Assembly (NCBI GenBank): GCA_016806645.1
Contig: JACSYO010000396.1
Coordinates: 440,001 to 504,000 of the forward strand
Reading direction: 5' to 3'
DNA length: 64,000 nt
DNA from: Ophiodon elongatus
Taxonomy: Eukaryota > Chordata > Actinopteri > Perciformes > Hexagrammidae
Below are positions 10,767 to 21,810 of the stretch, piece after piece. The stretch's first letter is position 1. Each line of letters starts with the position of its first letter. Under the pieces are notes generated by a model that was not told the origin of the DNA, made no database searches, and worked only from the letters and a program-made list of their open reading frames with translations. Made by a program: the position numbers and the translations under genes.

Positions 10767-11201
10767 TCAGAATCAGCTGCTCAGCTCACTGAAAGCAGGC
10801 CGCGTCAGTGTAGCGTCTCACCACCGAGCGGACACGCTCCCGTTAGCACGCCACTCAATTAGCGAGAGCGCTCCGCCAACCGTGGGATCCTGTTATAGGA
10901 AACAATGTAAACGATCTCACCCGTTGAGGTTTCCACCGGTGATGACCGAAGGTGGGTGCGCCGGTCCGGCTCGATGGTCCGAACGGTAAGAGGGACAGCT
11001 TCCTTTGGAGGGCGAGAGACCCGCGACTCCGACCGGTGGTCACAAGGCTACCGGCGACAAACTCCTGACGTCTAACCTCAGACGAATTTAGCTTCAGCTA
11101 ATGCTACGATAGTAGTTAGCCTGCGTAGCGAGAAGATGAAAAAGGACTGATCTCAGGATGACGCCGGAACTTTACCCGGCTGGGGGTCATCCGAGGTCAC
11201 A

Positions 11202-11302
11202 GGTGACTTTGTTGATATAAAGACTCGACCTGCGCGTGCGCGAGACGGAAGATATCCAGTGTTAAGCACTGCCTCTGGCGGTCAGTAAGGATGAAATAGA
11301 AC
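11202..11302 (-). repeat. Inverted terminal repeat of the DIRS-like element (5' side)
   Basis: Inverted match to 6591-6657. It holds an extra segment of about 30 bp (about 11226-11254, rich in CG and containing TGCGCGTGCGCGAG) between the outer and inner parts of the match. The outer end runs to GTTCTAT at about 11302. Confidence 0.8.
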
Positions 11303-13100
11303 ACAACTTTATTTCCTCGGAGAGAGGTGAACAACTTGAAACATGTTTCCCCCCGATTGTAACCTGCCTCTTGTTCACAGCAGCAGGCTCTGGCTACGAG
11401 CACGTGATCCGATCATCCGCACCACTTCACGTCTTCTATCGGGGCCAGGAGAACTTGTTCAGGTCCTACCTGCTGGTTCTGTCCATGCACTTGATTTTGA
11501 CATTATGTTCCTACACTTCCAGGATAATTCCAGGCGAGTCATCATAATAATACACCACTGCCCACAGTGATGGATCTCGATGACGACTGGCCTCCCTCTG
11601 TAGAAGGAACAGCTCCAACAGCATCCTGCAGACCGTAGAAGGGCCAATCCCACACATCCTCTGCTGCCTGGCAGACACAACGGATGTCTCTGTATTTGAG
11701 GATTGAAGGTGCGATGCTCAACACTTTGGTTCCTTTTCATCGTCTCCTCTATCGCCGAAGGACGGACCTCCTGCATCTTCGCTGCTTACATAGAATAGTT
11801 TCACATTACAGCACCTGATAGAGTCTCAGCATCAGGGTTGTCCCTGTCATGGCGGACTAAGGCATCTGCAGACCTCTTCAAAGCCCCCCCCCCCCCTCCA
11901 AACAGGAGCCACACCAGTGTGTAGTGAGAGGCTTTGTCTTTATTAGTATCTCAACACCTCAGAATCCATTTTATTCATACTTTTTCTTTCACATAATTCA
12001 AAAATGATAAAAAGCAATAAAGAGGCAAAAAGATAATTTAAGCATTCCGTTACAGAGACGCTGCAGACGCAGCTCGTCTCCGTCAGACGTAAACGTGAAA
12101 TCTCTCGTCTGCACAAACAACCAAACATTCTGAATTATTATTTCACAAAGCTTTTGAGGCTCCTCTGCTCAGAGTTGAGACCAGCAGTACTGTGTGTATT
12201 CTCAATGCAGTGTTATGATTTGATCTTTTATTGTCTCGTCTTTACAAAGCAATGCGCCCTGGCTGATTCCTCTTCAGTACACTAATGAGAACATACATTA
12301 TGGATGCAAGACACAAGCTGGCTTACAGACAAAGGCATGCCTATGAAATCATCATTCTTATTCTTATTCATATTTTTAATAAGAGCATTTGATCATTTAC
12401 GGCAAGAATCAGAATATTTGAGACGGTGACGGTTTCAGATCGGGGCGATCCAAAGTTCTGTGAGTTGGTTGAAACGTGAACATCCGTGTAGCAATGTAGT
12501 AAAAACCATGTAGCCTGAAGAGAAGCGTGTCTGTGTCGCTGTTTGGACTAACGTTACATACGCTCTCCATGTTGCTGCGCGTTAACAGGGATTCGTGAAT
12601 TATGAAGTGGACTCGTGTTTGTAGAGCTCCTCTCCGGTGCTCCTACCAGGGTTCCACCTGCTCACCAGGACGCATTTTAATTCACAATCACACCCGTCCG
12701 TACGCAGTCTGGTTCAGCGCCTCACCAGAGGACACGTGGACACGGACTGGGGGAGGGGCTTCAGGTTCACTGAAACTAACTTCCTCCTCTTCCTCTTCTC
12801 CAAAACGTCAGTGAGAGAGCAGTCTGAACGAGCTCCGGCTCTCATTGGTCAAATGACACGGAACACATGGTAGAGGTTGTCAGACAGACGAGACGTTGTG
12901 CCCGGGTATCATTTTCATTCCCAACAGCCGCCGTCAGTTGGATCAGACCCTCGTCAGGCTGCTCTCTTGTAGTCTGACCTCTGACCTCTTGTTCAAACCA
13001 AGGCTGTGGTCTAAGAATCTGTTCTGGTGAAGACATTAAATGAGTAAAATGACCCAGAAGAATCTATGTGGCAGCCGTGATGAGCCGTTCGAACTCTCTA
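11303..13100. other. Stretch without recognised gene
   Basis: No exon could be assigned. The minus strand has an AATAAA (complement of 11939-11944) with a GT-rich stretch just beyond, which could be a transcript 3' end. A basic, protein-like minus-strand frame near 12816-12715 (KRKRRKLVSV then a stop) stands alone and has no family I recognise. These may be UTR or decayed sequence. Confidence 0.4.
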
Positions 13101-13104
13101 GACG

Positions 13105-13325
13105 CCAAGGAAAGGTGCTTTAATCCCTCCTTCTGTATCTCCTTGAGCTGAGGGAACACTGGACCATCCTCCACCAAAGGAAAGGTGCTTTAATCCCTCC
13201 TTCTGTATCTCCTTGAGCTGAGGGAACACTGGACCATCCTCCACCAAAGGAAAGGTGCTTTAATCCCTCCTTCTGTATCTCCTTGAGCTGAGGGAACACT
13301 GGACCATCCTCCACCAAAGGAAAGG
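13105..13325. repeat. 70-bp tandem repeat, three units
   Basis: Three nearly identical 70-bp units each contain AAAGGTGCTTTAATCCCTCC and CTTGAGCTGAGGGAACACTG. They start at about 13111, 13181 and 13251, and a diverged partial unit follows. Because 70 is not a multiple of three, the protein-like minus-strand frame (VFPQLKEIQKEGLKHL) shifts frame in each unit. Confidence 0.93.
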
Positions 13326-13380
13326 AGGGAATGTCCTCCCAAAATTCCTTGAGGCAGCAACATTTAAAGTGACGCACCAT

Positions 13381-15451
13381 TTGGTCGTCAAGGAAAAGTT
13401 GTTAGGAAAAGAGATGGGACTTGATTTTTTTGGATCATCTGCGTCTCAAAGCGTCCTGGTGTTCAGAGGGAACCGAGCTGCGGGTCCTGAGCCGCTTTAC
13501 ACAACGTACAGCCAGACGTCACTCAGTGGAGCTTTATGGAAGTTATTGTCAAACTATGGTAGAATGAACTTTCACACTCAATACACAGATAAGTACCTTG
13601 GAACCATCAATACCATCTAATGTGTTATAAACATACTTATAATCTGCTTATAGCACACACAGTTATCAGCACTTCAAAATATCCATAAGCATTTCATAAT
13701 GATTTATACGATCAAGTATCATAATACTTCATACTTGCTGGTCACTTTTTACGTAAGCTCATTTTTATAATGCATTATAAACTTATACTTACGCGTTATA
13801 ATGTACTCATAGCACTGTATGAATATACACGTAAAGTATAATTGTTTTAGATACTATATAGAATTTAATTCACTTACGTGAAATGTAAATGTCCATCATT
13901 CAGTTGTTACATTTTTTTAGTTTCTTTTAAGACCTGTTAAACAAATTCATTAATTTTACAAAATTGTATGTGTTGTTATTGCATTGATTTCCTTATATTT
14001 TTGACTTTACTTAAGCAAGCAATGGAACAGCCATTTTTAAAACATTGAGTTGGGTTAGTCTGAATTCATATTTTAATCCATCTCGTTTTCCTGCAACTGG
14101 ATCTTAGCTAATTCATTATTTCATGAAAACATTATTTTGGGATTCTTTAGCTATGACAGAAAATTTGAGGAAAGGGTGTATATCATAAATTTATTGATTA
14201 TTTTTGCTAAATTCTATATTCACAAGTGTAAATTTACAAGCCAAAGACCTATTTTTTGTGTTTTTTACAAAGAATTTTAATTGTATATTAAAACTCTTAA
14301 AGGCTGTTCCAACAAACAGGCCATGAGAACAGTAGCGGCATGCGTTGCCTATGATTTATGTTTGTAATTATACAATCAGAGTCTGTGCCTTGGTGTCCTC
14401 TTTTTATTTTTATTTTTATTTTATGCTTTGTTTCTGTCTTTTTCTTTCTCTCTGCGGTTGCCCCCCTGGCTTGTTAGTTTGACTGTATTTAAATGTTTTT
14501 TGCCATTTGGTATTGACAATTTATGAAATTGTAATTGTGCAATTATTGAATAAATAAAAAAAAAACCTTAGCCAGGAGCATGCTGGGTAGTGGAATAGCC
14601 TTCGGACCTAGCTGGGTTAGCTAACGCTCCTCCTGGGGCGGTCAAATCCTCTTTGGTGGTGTTTGGTGCCTCGCAGTGAGCAACATGAGCAGGTTGCAGT
14701 ATTTCTTTACCATATTATAACGCCTCCAGAATCATATCAATGTTTTAAATGGCCGTTGTTCCCCTTTAGAGTAACCCATAATCACATTATTACAGTTATA
14801 ACAATGGATTAAACAAATTATTATGTATTTCATAAACTATAAGAATATAATACACTATGATCCATGCAAAAAACAAACAAACAGTGGTATAAGCAGTTTA
14901 TAACACATTGAGTATGGATTCATGGTTTCAAATGCATACAATTAGTGACATTACTTTGGACATTTCAGACTCCTTAAACATGGAACTTGGCACGAGAGTT
15001 TACCACTCTTACTTTTTCAGTTGAGTACAACTTCCTGTTGGAAAATTCCAATTAGTGGAGTGCACGCCCTAAAAATGGGGGGAAATATTGACATTGTGTC
15101 CCGATGTCATCTACAGACTACAGTTCCTGTTTCTACCAAAGATAATGCACAACAAAGCAGCGGAGCCAGAAGAGCCGCGAGCCTTCTTCTAGCTTTTGGC
15201 AACGCACACGGTGGACTGTAAACGCCACAAAGTGGATACTTGGATCACAGGGTTGGTTTTAGTGAATCCTCACTGGAATGGTGGGATGGGATTTACTTCT
15301 TTGGCCAAGAAAGAAAGAAAAAGAAAGAGAGCGCTTGTTTCGTACATGGTGCACGTCTGAGTGAGTGGGGATCGGTTCAGAGTCTATATTTGGATGCGTT
15401 GGCGAGACAACGGACAGTCTGCTGGTGAGGCGGTTCCATCGTCTCCACACT
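13381..15451. other. AT-rich stretch downstream of snx7
   Basis: No gene seen. It contains AT-rich repeat-like segments at 13620-13870 and 14760-14920 with TTATAATGCATTATAA-like motifs, and an A-rich tail after AATAAATAAA near 14550. TTTATT motifs at 14402-14425 read AATAAA on the minus strand, about 1 kb beyond the snx7 stop, and could serve its 3' end. This is not proven. Confidence 0.4.
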
Positions 15452-15532
15452 TTAGGAGCCGTCTTCCCCGTCTCTCTGCTCACCGGGCTCCACTCTCTGA
15501 GACAGGAGGAAGGACTCCCACACAGCCAGGCA
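15452..15532 (-). CDS. snx7: snx7 exon 9 (last coding exon)
   Basis: After a TTTTCCAG acceptor the frame reads CLAVWESFLLSQ, then 14 more residues ending DGEDGS and the stop TAA at 15454-15452. This continues exon 8 (NVDYYEQ) in phase 0 and matches the end of vertebrate SNX7, where Cys-Leu-Ala-x-Trp-Glu-Ser-Phe follows the YYEQ motif. It encodes the end of the last BAR helix and a short polar tail (residues 398-423). It lies 14.3 kb from exon 8, so an automated prediction could miss it or end the gene early. Confidence 0.92.
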   Translation of the reverse strand, partial: CLAVWESFLLSQRVEPGEQRDGEDGS

Positions 15533-15957
15533 CTGGAAAAGAAGACACATCATCATGATAAGAGTTTTTGGTGATTTCTTTTAAAGTTTAAAAGCCTCTA
15601 CACATCTGGAATGTGCAGAATACTCTGCTGAATGTTTTGCATCATAGCAGCAGCAGCGATGCAAATCGGTGACCGTTGCATCACTTTTGTAAATAAAAGG
15701 TTCCTTTAGATTCAGTGCATTTTAGTTCTCTGGTAAACAGATACACTATATGTCTCGGGCTTTTATTGTGAAAGGTAAGACCGGAAGAAGGGGATCTGGT
15801 CCGGGCTGCCTTTGTCAAGTTGAAAGGAGTAATAAAGGTCTCCTCTCCGTCCGGACTAGGGGCCTCCGTGTTGTTGTGTCCATTAAGTGATTGGTTGATG
15901 CCTTTACTGGTGGTGCGAAAGCTCAGAAACGCGAACTCCTTTTGAAAATAAATGTTG

Positions 15958-16393
15958 GCCATGTTTTTTTTCTAACCAATGAACAGAAGTGACCATATTT
16001 GGAGTGAGGAGGAGTGACGTAGAGACGCAGTTTACGTCTGTCAATCACCTTGTAGCCCCGCCCTAAAGCATCCCCTGCATTATGGTCTGTCTGACTCTAA
16101 ATGGACCATAATTTACTAAATGAACATCATGCTGTATTGAAGAAGACTTGAAACTAGAGATTGAGACATAAACTCATGTTTACAATGTTTACTGAGGGAA
16201 TAAATCAAGAGAGAAGTAGAGTCATTTTCTATAGACTTCTATACAACCAGAGGAGTCGCCCCCTGGTGGTCAGGAGAGAGAATGCAGCTTTAACACATGA
16301 AGCTTTGACTTCTATACAACCAGAGGAGTCGCCCCCTGGTGGACAGGAGAGAGAATGCAAGTTTCAGACACTAATGCATCGGCTTAGTGCTTA
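15958..16393 (+). mobile_element. Dispersed non-autonomous repeat, copy 1
   Basis: One of about eight copies of a family in this window. It contains ACCATAATTTACTAAATGAA, GATTGAGACATAAACTCATG and GAGTCGCCCCCTGGTGG. I recognise it as a very abundant percomorph repeat without coding capacity; I do not assign a superfamily. The short MRHKLMFTMFTEGINQ frame inside recurs in several copies and is a by-product. In this copy the last 70-odd bases are tandemly duplicated (about 16236-16360). Confidence 0.85.
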
Positions 16394-16801
16394 GGTTGCT
16401 GTCTGCTTCAGTCAAATTGAGGTTTTCTTCTTCTAGACTTCTTCCTCATAAGCATAAGATGCTTATTGACTTTGTTCGTAGTTATTTGTTATACGTTGTC
16501 TTGCATTAAATTGACATCACAATTTAAGTTGAGGATGAAAAGTTTTGTACATTTTCACGAGTGAGAATCATCATGGTTATTATGTGCATCATAATCATTT
16601 TCTTCACTACGGTTCCACTTTAAAGTCCCTGGTTCTCGTCGGCGCTCTGTCAAGAGTCTGAAGAGCTTTTCCAAACGTCTCTCCCCTTTCTCTTTTGATC
16701 TGCCTCGCTCTCCTTTCCTTCTCCACCGCCCTCGCCAGCTCATCAGCGAAGGCGCGTTATTGCACCGACAGCGGCACGGAGAGAGTCCCATTGTGAGGAT
16801 G

Positions 16802-16803
<2 letters not shown>

Positions 16804-16834
<31 letters not shown>
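16804..16834. repeat. (GT)n microsatellite
   Basis: About 15 GT units in snx7 intron 8. Confidence 0.9.
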
Positions 16835-16837
<3 letters not shown>

Positions 16838-17059
16838 GAGGACTTGCCAAAGCGAATCACACTTTTATGGCATAAAAGCAGTTATCTGGAAAGCAGAGGC
16901 AGGAAGCCATGCGGCCAGAGAGTGAAAATGACAAGCACACAGCAACAGGCACAGACACTCTGAAAAGCTAATCTAAGAACCGGGGTTCCACTGTCAGCAC
17001 ACATCAATGCAGTCACTTCTCTCCCGAGGTAATAGCAGTTGGTTTGGAGGTGGCAGTAA

Positions 17060-17232
17060 GTCAAAAGTGGACTAAAGTGGTCGTGTTTCCGAGCACCACG
17101 TTCCCTTTAGAAAACAGGGTCGGCCCTTCTCAGTCCTGGTTCCCTCGTGCCTCCCTTTTCTCCAGCAGGCCTGGGCCTCCAGCAGCATGGTGTCGGTTTT
17201 GGCTCCCAGACAGGACTGGAGCCCATACTGTC
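17060..17232 (-). repeat. Coding-like dispersed repeat, copy C
   Basis: The minus strand shares with 39303-39571 and 52364-52826 a segment around ACACCATGCTGCTGGAGGCC, a downstream GGAACCAGGACTGAG and a tail with TTTTCTAAAGGGAAC and ACCACTTTAGT. This is the shortest of the three copies and lacks the upstream part. The frame that contains LLEAQA is broken after it. Confidence 0.6.
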
Positions 17233-18392
17233 ACTAACTACACTCCCTGAAGACATTTTTAATTAAATGTTGGTTGTCAGAGCGAAGCAGACAGAAGCAG
17301 ACTACAAACTGTGTTTGAGGGATGTATCCAGGATGTGAAAAGATAAAGATAGAATCTAAAGCCTCCAGAGTACCCCTATTACGCATCCTCTAACCAAGAC
17401 CATCCTCCATCCAAGACCGGACAGAATCGCATGAGAGTGGATGGAGCAGAGCCGGATGATTGACGGACGCTGACCAGAGCTGGCCAATGCTACGCTCTGA
17501 CTGGCCAGTCTGCGTCGAGGGGCGGGACGTAGCGAGGGGTCATTTGTGGTCTCTGCAGCAGAACTGGTTCTTTTGGCTCGAGAAGAAAGATCCACCACGA
17601 GAGGGTTCCTAACAGCAGGTCAGACGCTCCAGTGGAGCACCACATGGGGCCAATGGGCCTCAACATGAGATCTAACAGGAAGTACAGCCTTCTTCAAGGA
17701 AGACGACAGGGAAAGCCGAGGGACACGGACATTGTACAGTAGCACATTGATGTGACGACAGAATGGGCTGGTAGAAAAGTAAAAAGGGTTAATCCATTTC
17801 AGATCTCTCTGGATTTCAATCAGCTCTCTGGACACACTGAAAAAACATGCACTTTCCATATCCTGTGTCCATCTTTACCTCTTTTACTTTTGATGACTCA
17901 TTCTGCACTCTGGGGCATATACATACATTTATCCAATCAAAAATGACTTAAGACAACTAGCCCACCCCTCCCTTCATCTGAAACTACACTCTTCTAGTAG
18001 CTCGTCGGTTGTGGTAGCTTGATTAGCTAACCTGTCTAATATTGAAGTGAAATATCTCGCATGTTTGGCGAGAGGGGGCTCTTTCTTTACACCAAGCACC
18101 TTCTTGCAGGTTATACGAGCCTCAGTAGGGTCTCAACGGGACTATTGATGGGCAATCTGGTAGAGTGCTGCAAATAAAGAGCTAGACGAGCTGCAGCTAG
18201 AGCAGAATAGAGCAGCTCGTCTAGCACGGCCTCGGAACCGGATCCAGGAATGTAAGTCTTTTAAAACGACTGCCTGTACTTAAAGAAATTACTTACTGAG
18301 AGAACAGAGGGAACCATGAAACAAGTCCAGGTTCACTCAGACCTCTAATTACAGGGTTCATTAGGAGAGCCGGGACCTGAGCAGCTGACAGC

Positions 18393-18395
<3 letters not shown>

Positions 18396-18427
<32 letters not shown>
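18396..18427. repeat. (CT)n microsatellite
   Basis: Sixteen CT units within snx7 intron 8. Confidence 0.92.
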
Positions 18428-18430
<3 letters not shown>

Positions 18431-18469
18431 ATGTGCAAAGACCTGATCACCGCTGGAGAGCACCACCAG

Positions 18470-18720
18470 TCCTCAGGGCTTTGTGGGTGGAAGCTCACCC
18501 GTACCTGCATGTGGTCAAGCACTATCGGATTGCAATGCGATCACCTGAAACACATTTTAATGCGAGGCGTAAAGGGGCTAAATGATATATGAATATAAAA
18601 GCCTATGAATCAACTGCCACAGTAGAGTTAAGAAAAATCAGAAATAAATGTTTAATTATAACCCTATCTAAAATGGTACAATGTGTTGTCAGTCTAACGT
18701 TCAGAAGCACCAGGGGTGAA
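18470..18720 (+). repeat. Dispersed repeat, related to 21250-21600
   Basis: Shares with the second block the segments AAGCACTAT, TTTTAATGCGAGGCGTAAAG, AATCAACTGCCACAG and AAATGTTTAATTATAACC in the same order and orientation. Neither has coding capacity. A third partial match lies near 62848-62900. Confidence 0.6.
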
Positions 18721-19819
18721 GGGATGTAAAAGAAAAAAGTAAAATGTCAAGTTGAATCCAGCTATCATTTGCTTAATGTGCCATGATTGTGTAAATGTTG
18801 AAGGGAGGGATTTTCCATCTCACAAGCCCATCATTTTAAAAGATACTTCAGCATCTAAATGCTCATTCTGCAATACACACACACACACACACGTCGACAC
18901 CTTCAGCCCAAAAACACAGACATTGCCCCACAACAGCTATTCCAATTCTGTGAAGACAGTAAAGATAATCCTGATATATAAGCAACTTCCTTATATCTAT
19001 ATCAGCCCCCCAAAGCAGTGCCTGTTGCTATGAGGTAACCGTGGCAACACTGACAATGCCTCTCTGCTATCCACGGCGGAGGCAGAGCACTCAGCTCCTC
19101 ACAGACCTGCAGCTGGAGGAGGATCACTGCAGACGCAGTCACTGGTGGATTTGGGGAACAGTACGACGTCATGTTTGGGAAGGTTTGAATCAATTCTGCT
19201 GTGTCATAAATAATATACCTAACTCAGTCATGTGCTTGACATGCTTGGTCTGTCCTGGTTGATCTGGACTTCTGTTTGAATTTGATGCATTGTGTCAAGT
19301 GGGTTTCTGATGGTAACGATGGAGTCTACTTTACGACAGAGGAATAACAGCATGTAGATCTGTTGATGGAAGCTCAAAATATTGATGCGTCCTCATTCTG
19401 CTGCGCCCACACACAGCAATCTGATCACAGCTTGGTGTAGAGCTAATATACTGTACAGGCAAGTGTATATTAATACATCAAAGCAGCAGTTGGTTATTAT
19501 TCCTCAAATAACTGATAAAGGTTCTCAAGCAGGGAGCAGGAGGTTTGTCACAGCCATACATAAATTCAAGGTAATGGCCTCTCCGGTCCGCAGTGTACCA
19601 CGAAATGAGTCCGTCCTCCTTCGTCCATCAGTGATCATCATCAAGCTCTTCTTTCAGATGATCTAAAGCAGTGACTAAAGCGTCTCCCTGGCAGAGAGGA
19701 AGAATCGGGGCTGACGCGTGAGGATTCGCCCTATCTACCAGCACCGAGCGCTCCAGAAAGCCTCCAGACACGCTGCAACTTCAATGAAGAACATTTTTGT
19801 TAACGCGCTTATTGGCTTC

Positions 19820-19980
19820 TTGCCGATGGTGAGATGAGAAGATGTAAGCCATCATAATGTCTGTGTGACAAGCATGGAGCTGGAGTTAGAAGACAATTAG
19901 CTTAGCTTAGCATAAAGATGGGAAGCAGGAGGGGGACAGGTAGCTTGAAGTAGCTCTGTTCGTCACTCGCTATTTGTATT
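19820..19980 (+). repeat. Dispersed repeat fragment (TAGCTTAGCATAAAGA type)
   Basis: Contains TAGCTTAGCATAAAGATGGG and a GAAGCAGGAGGGGGACAG tail, and resembles 40330-40480 (TAGCTTAGCATAAAGACTGG). This is a common fish interspersed sequence. Confidence 0.5.
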
Positions 19981-20959
19981 CTTTATTCTACACAGTATAG
20001 GGGTGCAAATATCCATATTATCCATAAATCAATCTGTTGACAATGCACTTTGTTGTAGTCTATAAAATGCCAGAAAATCCTCCATCTGGTCCATCACCAC
20101 TCTGGTAACCAAGGTGATGTCCTTAAATGTCTTGTTTTATCACTAATCCATAAACCAAAGATATTCAGTTTGTAATAATTTAAATTATGTCTGACTATTG
20201 CACTGTGTTTATTGTAACGCACCAATCACCAAGCCAAATTCCTTGTGCATGTAAGGTACTTTTCTGATTCCGATATGACTGAAAAGCAGCAAATCTTCAC
20301 ATTTGAAGTTGATCAACACATCAATTAATCAATCATCCCTGAGAGAAACTGACAAATTACATGCATGTAATATATCTGCATTCATAAAAAAAGGCTTTTT
20401 GGAGAGATTTTTCTAAATGTATGAACTCAGCTCACTTAGAGTCTCAGGCTGAACATGGTTCCCTACCCTCTTATGTTAAACCTTCTCAGGGTTTTATCCC
20501 AAAATGTGTCCTGTTCCTTCTTCTAAAATACTGCATCACCTTCCTCATCGACCCTCCTGACTCCAGCCATCTCGACATTATGCCACAACACTGGTAAGAA
20601 GAAGGGCAGTTTACTCTGTCTGTGGGTATGCAGAGGTCTGAAGATACTATAAGGTCAGTGGTGCACTAAATGCTAATCTGAAATAGCATCTACGCACACC
20701 CGCGGGGTGTTCCTGCCCAGTTTTACAGCTCACTGTGCTCCTCTCACACGTTTCCTCTTGTAAATCCTGGCTCGCCCTTTGGTCTCCACTGAATCATCGG
20801 ATCCCCCTGTGAGCACAGGGCAGCCATCAGCCCCATGAAGCCACCACCCACTCATGCTAGGTGGAGATGAAAAACAAAACTGCAGATGGTGAGGGGCCGA
20901 CAGACCAGACAGCAGGGTTCAAGCAGGGTATGCAGGTTAACCGTCCGTGTGGAGAGCCA

Positions 20960-21185
20960 ATGAGGCGGAACACCTTGGCAGAAAGTAAATCTGGGAACCC
21001 ACCACTGATTTTGCTTTTTATTGGTTTGAAATTAGCTCGTAAACTGGCTACTTGGGAAATAATCCGGTCGTAAACGTCGTCTCTGAACTCCAACTCTTGC
21101 ATCTCAAGTTGCTAATCGCACCGTAAACAACGAGCGGCGCACGTGAAAGGAAGACTTGGCCTGAAGCCTATTTGGGGAACCCTTG
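20960..21185 (+). repeat. Duplicated block, first copy
   Basis: About 200 bp (AATCTGGGAACCC through TTGGCCTGAAG) that matches 21620-21810 in the same orientation with moderate divergence. It shares TTTTTATTGGTT, AACTGGCTACTTG and ATCTCAAGTTGCT. It has no coding capacity. Confidence 0.65.
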
Positions 21186-21249
21186 GCGTTCCCAGGCCAG
21201 ACGAGATAAGTGTTCTAAATAACAGGCTTCATAGCGCTCTCCATTGCTA

Positions 21250-21600
21250 AACTCCGGAGGTGGTTTGGCCAATCGGATCACAATCCGTCCTCAATGTGCT
21301 TTGGGGGCATTTACACCTGTTCTTGTATATTGTTAAGCACTATTGGATACAATCTGATCACCCACAACTTTTATTCTAATGCAAAGTGTAAAGGGACGAT
21401 AGACCCAATGTTGAATGTAAACAAACTCCAAATGGTACCTTTTAGATCACATGTTCCATGTTGTTTTAAGGACAAATAATATAAGAGCCAATCAATCAAC
21501 TTCCACAGAGTGTAGAAAATCAGAAATGCTTGTTTAATTATAACCTCATCTAAAAACACTGTTCAATGCGGTGTCAGTCTAGCGTTCACATTTCCTGACC
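21250..21600 (+). repeat. Dispersed repeat, related to 18470-18720
   Basis: Begins with GGAGGTGGTTTGGCCAATCG and ends after TTTAATTATAACC and GTGTCAGTCTAGCG. It carries about 90 bp in the middle that the first block lacks. Confidence 0.6.
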
Positions 21601-21619
21601 AGAGACCACCAACACACCT

Positions 21620-21810
21620 GGCAATCTGGGAACCCTCCTGCTCCCGCCTGACGATTAGCTTTTTATTGGTTCTAAATTAGCATCTTAACTGGCTACTTGT
21701 GAAACAATGCGGTCGTACACGTCGTCGTACACTTCAGTCTTGTATCTCAAGTTGCTGATCGGACTGTAAATGAACAGCGGGCAGAAAAGGCCTTGGCCTG
21801 AAGTCCCCGA
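21620..21810 (+). repeat. Duplicated block, second copy
   Basis: Partner of 20960-21185. It starts at the CTGGGAACCC segment and runs to TTGGCCTGAAG, with several small indels. Confidence 0.65.

Larger units (their letters stand above)
6591..11302 (-). mobile_element. DIRS1-like tyrosine-recombinase retroelement, degraded
   Basis: A 4.7 kb element read on the minus strand. The order from its 5' end (11.3 kb) is leader with tandem repeats, gag-like ORF with Cys-rich motif, reverse transcriptase/RNase H, then tyrosine recombinase near 6.75 kb. That order, and a recombinase instead of an integrase, define the DIRS group. Inverted terminal repeats containing ACCGCCAGAGGCAGTGCTTA bound it at 6591-6657 and 11202-11302, which DIRS elements have and LTR elements do not. 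Every ORF is broken by frameshifts, and a SINE sits inside at 8046-8227. Complete DIRS elements are usually nearer 6 kb, so internal deletions are likely. The outer ends are approximate. Confidence 0.88.

Noticed and set aside
11303..15451. A PLPPR5-type neighbour gene, expected beside SNX7 in mammals
   Set aside because: No lipid-phosphatase-related exon could be read on either strand in this part of the window.
16161..16394. Recurring MRHKLMFTMFTEGINQ open frame (also at 31.9-32.1 and 49.26-49.45 kb)
   Set aside because: It lies inside the dispersed repeat family, on either strand, and the frame breaks in other copies. No protein relation.
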